From contig JADNYV010000122.1 in assembly GCA_015501055.1 (NCBI GenBank), positions 47,722 to 111,721 of the forward strand: 64,000 bases of DNA, written 5' to 3'. Shown here in pieces: positions 25,294 to 35,500 of the stretch. Source of the DNA: Mucidula mucida (taxonomy: Eukaryota > Basidiomycota > Agaricomycetes > Agaricales > Physalacriaceae). The position numbers were made by a program, and so were the translations under genes. Numbering within the stretch: position 1 is the stretch's first letter; every line of letters begins with the position of its first letter. The notes under the pieces were generated by a model. The model did not search any database. It worked only from the letters and a program-made list of their open reading frames with translations, and was not told where the DNA came from.

Positions 25294-25343
25294 CATGTAC
25301 ACCGCCGAAGTGCCTCCGGGTGTGATCGAGGTGGAAAGAAAAG
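25294..25343. repeat. Left copy of a roughly 45-bp degenerate inverted pair
   Basis: Contains TGTACACCGCCGAAGTGCCT and ATCGAGGTGGAA. The reverse complement of 34857-34905 matches with a few changes. The two copies bracket the decayed transposon at 25.5-34.4 kb. Translated, both give YTA(E/K)VPPG..IEVER, so they may be fragments of a dispersed gene family and not transposon ends. Confidence 0.5.
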
Positions 25344-25580
25344 GGCGGAGACAGGTGATGATCGGTCTGGATCTGATATGACTTCTGCCCGGAGTCCATA
25401 TGGCTGCTGGCGATGTGGCTACCACACCTCTCTCTCTCCTCCCACCATGTTACCTCAAATGTGATGACAGGATGGTGTGAAAACAGGTCGGCCATGGGTT
25501 TGCCATCCATCTCCCTTGTTGTCTCCGATATCTGCAGACCCTATGATTTGTGTACTCTATAGAACATCTCATTTGTACTA

Positions 25581-28500
25581 CTACAGCTCGCTGTCGCTAA
25601 TATCAAGGACAAAATCTATGTCGTCGACTTCATTACCAGACCAATCATCCTCCTCGTCATCGGAACTACTGTCCTCTTCGCCACTGTCGAAAATGGCGGC
25701 TCCTTTCCTCATCGCCGCCTGGACCTGTGCTGGCTTCAGTCGAATAACTAACCGAGTCCCAGATTGAGGTGCTGCTGCTTTCTTTTTTCGTGCTTGTTTT
25801 GCTTTTGGTTGGCCGGCGGTATTGCCTTCTCCGCGCTTTCGTTTCCGAGTGCCTGCTGCTGCTTCTTTTGAGGCTTTCTTCACGGTGGCCGTTGCGCGTA
25901 ATTGTGACGCAAGCTCTGAGTGAAACGCTTTGCGATCATCCACAATCGGAAGTGGTACGGTAAGTGATCTGGGAAGTGTCGCTCGTACGAGGTGCGCATT
26001 GTGAAAGGCATGCATGTTGATAAAATAACGGTCCAATGGCTGGTGTTCGATAAAATTCTCGGTAACTTCAGAGTCTTGTCGCTCCTGTTTGCGCTTGCGC
26101 ACTCCGGAAGCAGTACATTTTGCTGTCGTACAGTCGTGTTGGACATTAAACTTGAATTTTAGGTTCTGTCAACAGTCTGTCATTCGTTCAGGATTGGTAT
26201 TTGCTGCGACTCACCTTCGATGGCACAATGAGGTAAGTTTTCTCTCCATCACGACGCATGAGGACTGGCATGCCAAACACCGAGTCGCACTCTGACAAAA
26301 CTTGGAAGAGTTCTAGCACCACGACTCCCTCATCTGTGTTGGGCGGAGGGGCAGCGAGTGTTAGAATGAATGAAATGCGTCCCAGAACGATGGGATTATT
26401 GGCCTGGAGTATGGTGAGTAATTATGTCCAACTCCCAATTAGATTCTCGACGTACATTGGGTAGAGGGGACTTGCAGAAAACCCAAGAGCTCTCAAAGCA
26501 TTCTTCCGATGATTCAGATATTGCATATTTGCAGTAATGCCACTGTACGTCTGCATCGAACGAAGCATAATTCAATGCGCCGGCAGCCAAGGTCTCGGAA
26601 AGTCGAACCAATTTTCGGGACGTCTTCTTAGGAAGTGCCTTCAGTTGCACGCTCCCTTTGAAATCCCGGTCAGTCCACGAGAAATCATCGCAAAGTCGAA
26701 ACACTAACCAATTAACAGTGCCGGCTTCTCAGTCCATCCGAGGAGTTTCCGAAGAACAGGTTGTTCGCACATGTATTGACGAACACGTCCCCCGCTCGAA
26801 TCCATTCCCCTTTCTCGTCCTGCCACCAACCTCCGATCAGTCGGTGCTTCAGACCTTCCTGATCTGCGAGCTGGAGAGCAATGTTGCGGCTCGGGGCAAG
26901 ATGATTGGACAGTATCGAGCAGTAACGGAATACTGCATTAAAGCATTCGTAGATCTCGGTCGCAACTCCCACAAGTGGCCCGAAGGACGTGATATCATCT
27001 GGGATATGTGGAGCAAATGCAGCTTAATTTTTGTGATCATCTTTGAGGGATCGAGTTTTGCAAAGGTGTCGAGCACATTCACAACAGCAACTTTGATGTC
27101 CGCCTGTCATGGATTGCTGTTAGCAACTACATCGCGGGAAGGAATCTGTACACACCAAGTACTCCTGCAAGTTACGGATCTCGGGAAACCATAAGAGTGC
27201 CGACAGCTCTCCAACAGCTCTCCAGATTGAAAACTGCTCCTCCGAGACGATGCCGCGGACATGAAATATATTTGTCTGAGCAAGAATCTTGAACTGAGTA
27301 CCGATTAGCGAACCCGCATACTGCATGATATAGTTGGCGCGGATTGCATGAATACTGAGACCATCAGTCTCTGTGGCTTGAAGACGGTGCGAATAGGTCA
27401 GCTTTTGCGTCGCCGAGAAGGAGGTATGAGTATTATGCCAAATGTACTTGATGATTCCGAGGAGAATTGTGTGTAAGATCTCGACGGGTGTGTCCTTGGT
27501 GGGATCAAAGCCTGTATTGAGCTGTGAGCATGGTATTTGCAGCTGGAGCGAAATGCTATACCGTCTGTTGTTAAAAATCCACTATAAATCTTATCTCGGT
27601 TATCCATTACCCATTGAATCAGGTCGGCCTTGATCTCCTCCGGTGTCTTAGTATTCTTGGGGTCACTTTTCGTAGCGTGGAACCGAGAAATGAGGTCCTG
27701 AATCCAGTGCTGTGCATATGCATCTTTGATGCCCGTTGCGGACTGGGAGTCCTTCACGTGTTGAGCGACACCGGAACAAGCGAGGTGAAGCTGCTTTTCG
27801 AGCTCACGGATGATCCCATCTTTCAACGAGGAGTACCGGACTACAGGAGGATAAGCAATAAGCAACATTGGAAGACTGCCAATACCTCAAATAATGCATG
27901 GTAACCTTCGTCCTCCCGTTTCTCTGCTTGAGTACCACCAACCTCACACTTGCGGCATGGAAAGTTTCCTTTTGCGCCGATACTTGCAGCAATCTCGCTC
28001 TGCATCGGATTATCAGAGGGTTCAACCATGTTCTGGAGCGAAAACCGTGTTGTCTGTCCTGAGACTCCATCCCGTACTTTTACCGGTTCACGCTGTGTAG
28101 ATCTGGTCATAAGTTAGGGATTAAAGCAATCAAAACAAGGAATCATAGCTTACTCGACAATCTTCTTAAACTTGCCGTACTGCTCCGTTGTAGAGGCATG
28201 TGGGGACGAGGAGACAAAGTGAACATGAAATTCTTGTTGAAGAAGCTGCCGAGGGAGATTTTGATGTGTCATGTATACGTTCCAGTGTTTATTCCACTGC
28301 TTGGTTCGATTTCCAGAGACGTCATCACTAAAATACTCCACAAAGGAAGTATAAAGGGGATCTCCTTTGGCCAGTGCACGCTTTGGGTTAGGCATCTTCA
28401 CGGAGAGGTCAGCACATGTGTCGGCCCATTTGGGCAGGCCGCCGTCATGCTGAGGTCAAGATAGTTACGCACAGTTCAGATGCCTTAATAAGCATTGTAG

Positions 28501-29926
28501 ACTCTTTATGAGTACAGTTGCGAAGCCCTAGGAGAAGTCAGTGCTGTAGTACAATCATCTGAATGAAATACATACACTGTCATTGATCTCAACATCAATA
28601 CGTCCGCATATACCTCTTGCAAGAAGGTCACCCAGCGCTTTGGTATGACATACCGACCATCCTCCATTCGAGCGAGTTCATTCACGTAGAAGTGAGCGTG
28701 TCACCCTCGTACATCGGACTCAAGAGATCACAGTCCATATCCTTCCGCCATTTCTGGGCATGCCAGATTTCACGTATCACCCCATCTTCGGGGATCTCTG
28801 GATAGACGCGGATATGTTTCCGCACCTCGGGTGATGCCCAATCCTGTGTATTTTGAGTCTCTCATAGATAAAATCATCAATTCAACGTGACATACCTGCG
28901 CGATAAGGTGCCGGGGATCATTGATGTAAAAGATGTTCCTAAAATGAGACTTAGCTGGGATTGTTGGTATCCCAGACCTGCTACGAATACTCTTCTGAAT
29001 GTCGCGTAAATGGTCAAATGACGGGACATCCGGGGCCCCAAGTTCTCTCAGAATCCACAAGAATACACGCATTAAGGAGTTTGAGATTCGCAGTCGCGGT
29101 AGATTGTCCAGAGTATCTAGTAAAAACATCTTGAATGGACTATTAGAATTTGGATCGGAAAAACTGTGTATGAATGGCGACTTACCGTCTTGGAATCATA
29201 TGGGTAGAACACCTCATTACGCGATGGAAGAGAAGACGCGCTCGGTTCCAAAGTGGGAACTTCTGAAAATGGAACAAAGTCAGGTGCATGTTATCTTCAA
29301 CGCAAACCATCATCAACATACTTGCTGTCTCTAGGATTTCTGCAAACAGGGCATCTTCCTGGTCCTCTGTCGTCTCCAGCGGCTCTCCACTATGGAGACC
29401 CAGTGCATCTGCCATAGCGTGCATGTCCCATAAGCCACGATGTTCGAACTCGCGATCTAGGCGCTCGGACTGTGCATCCAAGATCTCATTGTTGGTCGGA
29501 TGGAGGGTAAAGTCATCGACAGAAAACTTGTACGCATCCAGTTGGTCCATATCAATACGCGCATTAACATGTGGTTCAGATCGTATGCGTGCATCGACAG
29601 CGGTTATGGCTGAAAGTTGCGAAGGTTGCTGCCGCTGTTGTCGTGCTTGCTCTCTCACCGCATTTATGCGCTGCAGATTCTCGTATCTCTCTGCTGCAGC
29701 ATAGTGTTTATCACCATTAACATGTGAAGTTGCACTGCTCCGGAGGATCCACGACTTAGCAGAAAGAGGAGGGAAAGGCTGAGTGTTTCCGTGACAGATT
29801 GTGCAAAGAACTTTGGAGTCTGTCGTGTCCTCCACAAAGACTGAAGAGTTTACTTGTGTGAGTCTAAATTCTGCGTCAAGTTCTTCTCGTTAACTCACAA
29901 TTTGGCAGAGCTTTCTTAGGTGGCAT
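25581..29926 (-). CDS. Large transposase-like protein (unclassified mushroom DNA transposon)
   Basis: Multi-exon gene starting at 29926 (MPPKKALPN, then an intron to about 29840). A Cys/His finger follows (VLCTICHG...HVNGDKHY), then a Gln/Arg-rich coiled segment. The long core includes [124 protein letters not shown] and [12 protein letters not shown]. The Lys/Arg-rich C-terminus ends [15 protein letters not shown] at 25581. Large proteins with the ILHTILLG...KYIWH core recur in mushroom genomes and look like RNase H-fold transposases, near the CMC/KDZ/Plavaka assemblage. The exact family is not certain. Only local exons were read, so full integrity is untested. Confidence 0.65.
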
Positions 29927-30006
29927 TTTGTCAAGCAGTTCTTCAGTGGTGGTGATGGCGAACGGATCAACCAAAACTCCGCCATCACAGCCCAGCACGA
30001 ATCGGG

Positions 30007-30013
30007 CGATAAC
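30007..30013. repeat. Target-site duplication CGATAAC, left
   Basis: Identical to 32447-32453, directly abutting the outer ends of the 292-bp inverted repeats. Confidence 0.75.
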
Positions 30014-30305
30014 TAGGGTAGGCCGGATGGTCGAGGTTGAATTTTGAGAAATGGTCAATCACAGAATCGAACCCGAGGTCTTGAGATCTCGGAATCATGT
30101 GGGTCTCCCCCTCAATTCACCAAATCTTCGCACCACCGAGCTTGGAGGAGTGTGTTCTAAGATAAACCTAGTACTAGATTATGTTTATATATACAGAATA
30201 CACTCTCTAGCTGAGTATCTTATATCCAGGTGCAGAGGAAGGCGCAAAACAACGTTCTTGCGCGAAAAGTCACGGAGGTCACGCGATTGTGACTGACGCG
30301 TGAAC
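30014..30305 (-). repeat. Left terminal inverted repeat (292 bp) with tRNA-promoter-like boxes
   Basis: Inverted copy of 32155-32446. On the minus strand it carries the B-box-like stretch found in the right copy; here the copy reads GAATCGAACCC on the plus strand near 30064-30074. An AT-rich inner part (about 30160-30230) follows. Confidence 0.8.
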
Positions 30306-30397
30306 AGGTGTGAACGCGCCGTTGACTGGTTGACATCGGACCACGACCATCTTCAACGCTTAGCGCGCCGCTCTGCCAGCTCATATCGCACTCGCCT

Positions 30398-30694
30398 ATG
30401 CCAGAGACCGGAGAACTGGTTGTCGACTACCTCCTGGGTAAACAATGGAAGGATGATAGGGATCAGGAGGCGGCTAAGAGAGAGGAAGAGCGGGCGCGGG
30501 CTCGTGCTGCCCGTGAAGCTGAGCGTGCTGCCCGTCAAGAGGAGCGAGCCTGTGCACGCGCTGCCATGGATGAGGTTGAGTTTGGCTTGGAGGACTTGTT
30601 CACCAAGGAAGAGGAGGACACCAAAGATGCTCCTAAGCATCTAGGTCAGGCCATTTCATGTGTACTGTACCATCCTCAAGAACCGTCACAGTAG
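30398..30694 (+). CDS. Charged coiled-coil reading frame inside the nested element
   Basis: 98 codons with an Arg/Ala/Glu-rich heptad-like centre (EEERARARAAREAERAARQEE) and an acidic end. No family recognised. It overlaps the 3' end of the minus-strand captured fragment, so it may be only an open stretch. Confidence 0.3.
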   Translation: MPETGELVVDYLLGKQWKDDRDQEAAKREEERARARAAREAERAARQEERACARAAMDEVEFGLEDLFTKEEEDTKDAPKHLGQAISCVLYHPQEPSQ

Positions 30695-31944
30695 CAGCAC
30701 AGAGCTTAACCAATGTGTATCCGGAGGGACGGAAGGTCGACACAAGTGGAGCAGGACCGCTCACTGAGGAAGCGAGAGTACTCCCTGTAGAAGAGATTGA
30801 GTATATATCATCAAATGACAGTACTGAGCAGGGGCGTGGCACTTGTGAGATGCTTCAAACTTTGGATAGACAGTAAGATTGCGCAGGAAAAAGTAGATAC
30901 AGATACAACTCACCGCTTCAACGTGAATGATAGCTTCTAAGTAGAGAAACGGCGCCTTCGGGTTCAACGTAGTCGGAGTACGCTTCTTGAGATCGGCATC
31001 TTGAAGAGGCTCGTTGATGCGGCAGAACTCCTTCAATGAACCAGTCTCGCTCCCTACTATATAGTTCTTGTTTCCAAAGAATCGATAGCTGATGAACTCG
31101 CTGGAGAAATATTGTCAGTAGAGCTCATTGCAGGATGTGAAACTATACCAACCGTGTCAAACTTTCTGTGGTGCGTGCCTCCCAGGCCAAGTTCCAAGAT
31201 TCAAGACAGTCGTTGAGTACCTCTAGATACGGAGTATCAGTACCACAGCCCAGTTACATACATGCAATGGGAAACAGACCAAAAAATGACATATTCCCCG
31301 GGTAGTGATGTCCAGCGCGTCCCAAAGCTGAAAAGACATCTGAACAAGGAATGATGGGAGTGATGATAACATTGATTTGCTGGGGAGAGCGCATTGTAGG
31401 TCCAGATACCGGCGCCGACTTGACAGTCTGAATGGAGTCTTGTTGTTGCTGCTTCCGCTGAATAACTTTCAAGCGTCCGCTCGTCGCGTTGGCTCGCTCA
31501 ATGCGTCTAGCATCCTCTGCAGCCTGTGCAAGCATATCCACAGGAGCGCTTTGAGGGCCGCCGTCATTGGTCAGTGACCAAGCTAAAGAAGCTGTGAGAT
31601 AGGTATCATAAGATCGAGCAGAAACTCACCTTCTGTACGGCACTTTTGAATACAGCCTGCACATAGCTGGTCGTCACTATTCCCCCAAGGAACTACAGAT
31701 CAAGAAATAGCGCCACATTGATCGCACTGAGGAATTGCCTGTAACAGAGAGCTGACATGAGTGTCACGACTATATAGCACAGCCCACATACCTCTCGCTG
31801 ACTGCGCTGCACCTCATCTGTAGCGGAGAGTCTCATTGTGCATCGAGCACAGAGTCCTTCATAGTCCTTCCTTGGGAACTTGCTATTGCATGCGTCCTGC
31901 GGGCTCTCTTTGGACGCGCAGGCAACGAGATTATCGTCCACCAT
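30633..31944 (-). pseudogene. Captured 5' part of a multi-exon Cys-rich gene (kinase-like family, tentative)
   Basis: Starts at 31944 (MVDDNLVACASKES...), with the zinc-binding spacing GLCARCTMRL, then IPQCDQCGAIS and DQLCAGCIQKC. Next come a coiled segment (AAEDARRIERANATSGRLKVIQRK) and VIITPIIPC, and after further introns FISYRFFGNKNYIVGSETG, KEFCRINEPLQ and LNPKAPFLYLEAIIHV. The last exon is SVLSFDDIYSIS...GTVHMKWPDLDA with a stop at 30633. An in-frame TGA follows CDQCGAIS (near 31698). The layout recalls the N-terminal part of mushroom alpha-kinase-type proteins; the kinase domain is absent. The fragment lies wholly between the 292-bp TIRs, which suggests capture. Confidence 0.55.
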
Positions 31945-32154
31945 GTAGCAGAGCTGTGAGGGAGTACTGTCCTCAGCTCAGAAGAGATACAATGAGAATT
32001 GATGGTTGGCCTTCGGCAGAGGCTATTGCTCTCCGGCAGAGTGATCTTGGCCTTTGGCAGAACAGTATTAGATCCTAGTAGTGATTGCTCGCAGTCAGGA
32101 CTCGGATGAAACATGTACTGGCTGAGTATCCAAGTCGGGCTACATGTTCAAGCA

Positions 32155-32446
32155 GTTCACGCATCAGTCACAATCGCGTGACCTCCGTGACTTTTCGCGC
32201 AAGAACGCTGTTTTGCGCCTTCCTCTGCACCTGGATATAAGATACTCAGCTAGAGAGTGTATTCTGTATATATAAACATAATCTAGTACTAGGTTTATCT
32301 TAGAACACACTCCTCCAAGCTCGGTGGTGCGAAGATTTGGTGAATTGAGGGGGAGACCCACATGATTCCGAGATCTCGAGACCTCGGGTTCGATTCTGCG
32401 ATCAACCATTTCTCAAAATTCAACCTCGACCATCCGGCCTACCCTA
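32155..32446 (+). repeat. Right terminal inverted repeat (292 bp) with tRNA-promoter-like boxes
   Basis: Contains AGCTCGGTGGTGCGAAG (A-box-like, about 32318-32334) and GGGTTCGATTCTGCGATC (B-box-like, about 32387-32404), separated by about 55 bp. This is the layout of a tRNA-derived RNA polymerase III promoter. The T-stem pairing is imperfect and no full cloverleaf was found. Confidence 0.75.
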
Positions 32447-33672
32447 CGATAACAGGGGCCTCATTGCCATTTTTTTCTTGCCTTTCAACCACCACCATGT
32501 CAGTCCCTCCCATTTCCCCGTCTTCTTCACCCCCCTCCGACAATGATAACCCCATGAACGGCATTCTCGCGGCTATGAAAACGCCACAGGCCAGTTGTGT
32601 CCTTGGCAAGCGCCCAACTCCCAATAATGAGGACTTGGACGAGCTCGAAGATGACAGTGCTCCGGGCGGTACCAGTGGTAACCCACTGACTACTAACCCG
32701 TTCACAACTCCCACCGGTCCTAACCCCAATGATTTGATCGCTGTCAAGAACTTCGCTGCAAGGAAGAAGCTCAAAACTGAGCAACTTGCCGAGGTCGAGG
32801 TTTTCCTTCAGGTGTGTCTTCGTTGTCAGCTCTAACTGCGTACTAATTCCTGCATTCTCCACTCAGGACCCGCCGCATGTTTGTGACGCCAAGACGTTTG
32901 CACTGCTCCATTCTGTCTTCAACAAAGTCGAGGAGATTGTTGTCGCGACACCTGCCTTTGAGGTCTCCGACGACCTACGCAAGAACATCAACTCGTATTC
33001 TGTGGCCATGCTTCTTTCCAGTCACATTGCCTCTTACAAGGGTGCTCCTGCAACGGACTCGCTTCTTGTGAGTCTTTTTGCCATTCCGTGGTCGAAGCCT
33101 GAACCATGTTTATCTCATAGAAACTCCTGCTCCGCCTTCCTCTAGGAATTCCCGCAGGCATTACAGCCAATGCCGCCGACTATAATTGACTCCAATCTGC
33201 TGTCAGCAACGCCCTCACTCAGACAAGGGCCACGTTCAAGAAACATGTATGATGTCTCCTTCATTGTTCCAGCCTTATCTCATGAATCCTTAGCTGGCTA
33301 TCAGGAGGAAGGGTGGTCCCGAGCCTGACATATTTACTCTAGCCCGTACATTCATCAAGAACACCAAGTGTGAGCTCTCCGTGCCCCTTTGCTGTTGCAT
33401 TGCCCTCATGGTGAGTGCCGTATTTCTTCTCAAATGACTTTCCCTAACCCTCAACAGCGCATGGTTTTCAAGAAACACGCTGCAAACGACTTTTGGGATA
33501 AGCTTGACGCCCAGTATGCCGTGATTGTCCAGGTCGCAAAGGGTAGTGCTACGGCACTTGTCAGGTTGTTGTCATTATTGTCTTTACGCTTTCTTTTGCT
33601 GATATTGTTCCAGGGCTTTTGAATTCATCTACGAGAGCGACAAGAAGCAGCACATCGGAGATGGTTCGGGTG

Positions 33673-33677
33673 TAGGG
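33673..33677. repeat. Target-site duplication TAGGG, left of solo LTR
   Basis: Identical to 34207-34211. Confidence 0.85.
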
Positions 33678-34206
33678 TGTTAGCGACTGACTAAGCCACG
33701 AGACTCAACCAGGTACCACAGCAAGAACTAAGGAAGAAAGTGTTCGCGTTCGTAAGACTAGGCTAGGCCAGGTGTATAAACGAGATCGGAACTAAAGTAC
33801 AATGATACTATACTACTGCTTATATACTAGTAAGTCTGTGTTTGAGACTCCTTGTCCATACGCGTTTCCACTAGGGATGCTCCACGCCCTTGACCCAGTG
33901 TGGTATGCTACTAGTCCGTGAAACCATTAAATACGAGTGGTAACTGCATGTAAGTAATAATACTGAAACGTCCATGTGTGCTACGAGTGTCGGCGGTGTG
34001 TATACAATAGGGAGTTCATGAGGTATCAGCATGTATGATGTCATCCATGTGTTGGACGTGTGTCCGACATGAGTACGGCTTCGGTAATGAAAAGGAGTAT
34101 GATTGGTGACGAAACAGATGATGAAACAGTCCGTTGGTTGATAAGACAAGCCCCCCGATAAGATATGATAAGATTGAAAAATGTGAAAATATGGCGATTC
34201 ATAACA
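33678..34206 (-). mobile_element. Solo LTR of the Ty3/gypsy chromovirus family
   Basis: 529 bp, starting TGTTAGCG and ending CATAACA (TG..CA), nearly identical to the LTR at 59942-60471 and in the same orientation. Flanked by the 5-bp duplication TAGGG on both sides. No internal element sequence remains, so it is the product of LTR-LTR recombination after insertion. The strand follows the chromovirus at 60.5-64 kb. Confidence 0.92.
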
Positions 34207-34373
34207 TAGGGCCTCGCCCGGATGCCAGCATCAGCGGTATACAGCAGCAGGTTGACGACCTGATGCTTGCCGCACAGTTGGATGTGATGACCACTGCCGC
34301 CGCCGCCACATCTGCAGCCCAGCAGGCTGCCGAGTCGTCGTCGCCCGACGTGTTCACCTCTCAAGCGGCGTAG

Positions 34374-35500
34374 TCGCGACTCGCCATCAAGTAGCCATTC
34401 ACCTCGCATACCCCACAGTCATTACAGCATCATGCCTTACCGCCCTTGTGCCAGTCTCATATATCATAGCCATAGTCATTTCGCATTCTTCCACTGTTTT
34501 CATAATGCTATTTTAATGATTTTGATTTTTTAAACCCTGCTGTGATTCCTAAGGTGTCTGTGTAACATGCAGAGCCTACAATAAAATGAGGTGGGTACCT
34601 CAGCTAGCCAACATCTCTTCAACCTTACAACAACAGGATCACCATGGCTGTCAAACGAGAATGTTGATGTCGGGACTCGATGCACTTGACATGGTTCCCC
34701 GCCGTTTGCCCACATGGAATCCATCTTGACGACTCCCTTGAAGCCATCCGCCGTCGGGTCCCCTGGATCAAGGGTCTCCCCCATTACGATTTCTGATGGC
34801 TTCCACATGGACTCCGACTTGCAGCAAGGTGAGAAGCTCATGTGTCACGCACGATCGTTCCACCTCGATCCAACCTGGAGGCACTTTGGCGGTGTACAAT
34901 GGATGGATAGCCAGAGTCAAGGGCCCGGCGTCCTTGCAGATGTTGAAAGTCTCAGTCTGTAAAGGAAGGAAGGAAGGAAGTCGAGTCCCACAGAGGAACG
35001 CAACGTCAAGTGTGATCGCCAAAAACGCGACCTTTTATTCCCTGCTCGTCGGGAATCGAAGTTCTAGAAAAAGTCTCAGCGACAATCCCTCAACTCCTCG
35101 AAGTTCGAACGAACGGCGTCTCTTTTGCGTGTCATAGTTGAACGAGCGGAACTCCGGACCAGCACAGTGAGACTGGGAAATTTATGAAAAATGCGTCTCA
35201 ACCTACAGTAAAAGTAAGAGCGAAACTAAACGTCATGACTGTTGGCTTACCGAAAAACACAATGAAAAGCGACCGGTAAGAAAGCTCTAGGTCGCGCTGA
35301 ACGAACACCTGCATCTGAGACTATTGCAATTCCAACCAAAATCTACAGTACATAACTTGCATAGTCCTGACAAGTTTTACTGTACACGATCAAGAGCAGT
35401 AGAGATATAATAAAGAAACAAGAGTAATAAAAAAAGGAGACCCAATGGTAATACTGATACAGAAAGCATGACACAAAGCAAACATCCCACAACTGCCCGC
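34374..35500. other. Spacer with fragments of a repeated gene family
   Basis: No complete gene. The minus strand at 34768-35022 reads HPLYTAKVPPGWIEVERS and CVTHELLTLLQVGVHVEA, and 34530-34841 continues with a coding-like stretch in another frame. Related peptides lie at 25294-25400. A GGAA microsatellite sits near 34962-34980. 35160-35500 shows nothing. Confidence 0.45.
34857..34905. repeat. Right copy of a roughly 45-bp degenerate inverted pair
   Basis: Inverted partner of 25294-25343 (TTCCACCTCGATC...GGAGGCACTTTGGCGGTGTA). Confidence 0.5.

Larger units (their letters stand above)
30014..32446. mobile_element. Nested 2433-bp element with 292-bp terminal inverted repeats
   Basis: 30014-30305 and 32155-32446 are inverted copies of equal length with only scattered substitutions; both outer ends read TAGGGTAGGCCGG. 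The 7-mer CGATAAC flanks both sides. Long TIRs with a 7-9 bp duplication resemble Mutator-like elements, but no transposase is present. The cargo is a fragment of a multi-exon gene on the minus strand (30633-31944) plus a plus-strand charged reading frame (30398-30694). Removing the element leaves about 130 bp between the start codons of the flanking divergent genes. Classification as a Pack-MULE-like element is inference. Confidence 0.82.
32497..34373 (+). pseudogene. Transposon companion gene, interrupted by a nonsense codon and a solo LTR
   Basis: Starts at 32497 (MSVPPISPSSSPPSDND...), about 50 bp after the nested element. The Ser/Pro/acidic N-terminus includes LGKRPTPNNEDLDELEDD, and a basic RKKLKTEQLAEVEVFLQ ends exon 1 (intron 32812-32866). 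It is followed by CDAKTFALLHSVFNKVEEIVV, DDLRKNINSYSVAMLLSSHI, RLPLGIPAGITANAADYN, an in-frame TGA at 33187-33189, then LQSAVSNALTQTRATFKKH, PDIFTLARTFIKNTK, VPLCCCIALMRMVFKKH and AFEFIYESDKKQHIGDGSG. The LTR enters at 33678; after it (34207-34373) the same frame resumes with PRPDASISGIQQQVDDLML and ends TSQAA. Similar uncharacterised proteins occur in other mushrooms. It is divergent from the transposase-like gene, and a nuclear partner role is inference. Confidence 0.6.

Noticed and set aside
29288..29704. Plus-strand 138-codon frame
   Set aside because: Antisense to the transposase-like gene's N-terminal exon.
30051..30296. 81-codon frame repeated at 32164-32409
   Set aside because: The two identical-looking peptides are translations of the inverted repeats, not genes.
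32318..32404. Functional tRNA gene
   Set aside because: A and B box-like words are present but no complete cloverleaf or acceptor stem could be paired.
33871..34149. 92-codon frame repeated at 60136-60414
   Set aside because: Lies inside both LTR copies; conservation is that of the LTR DNA.
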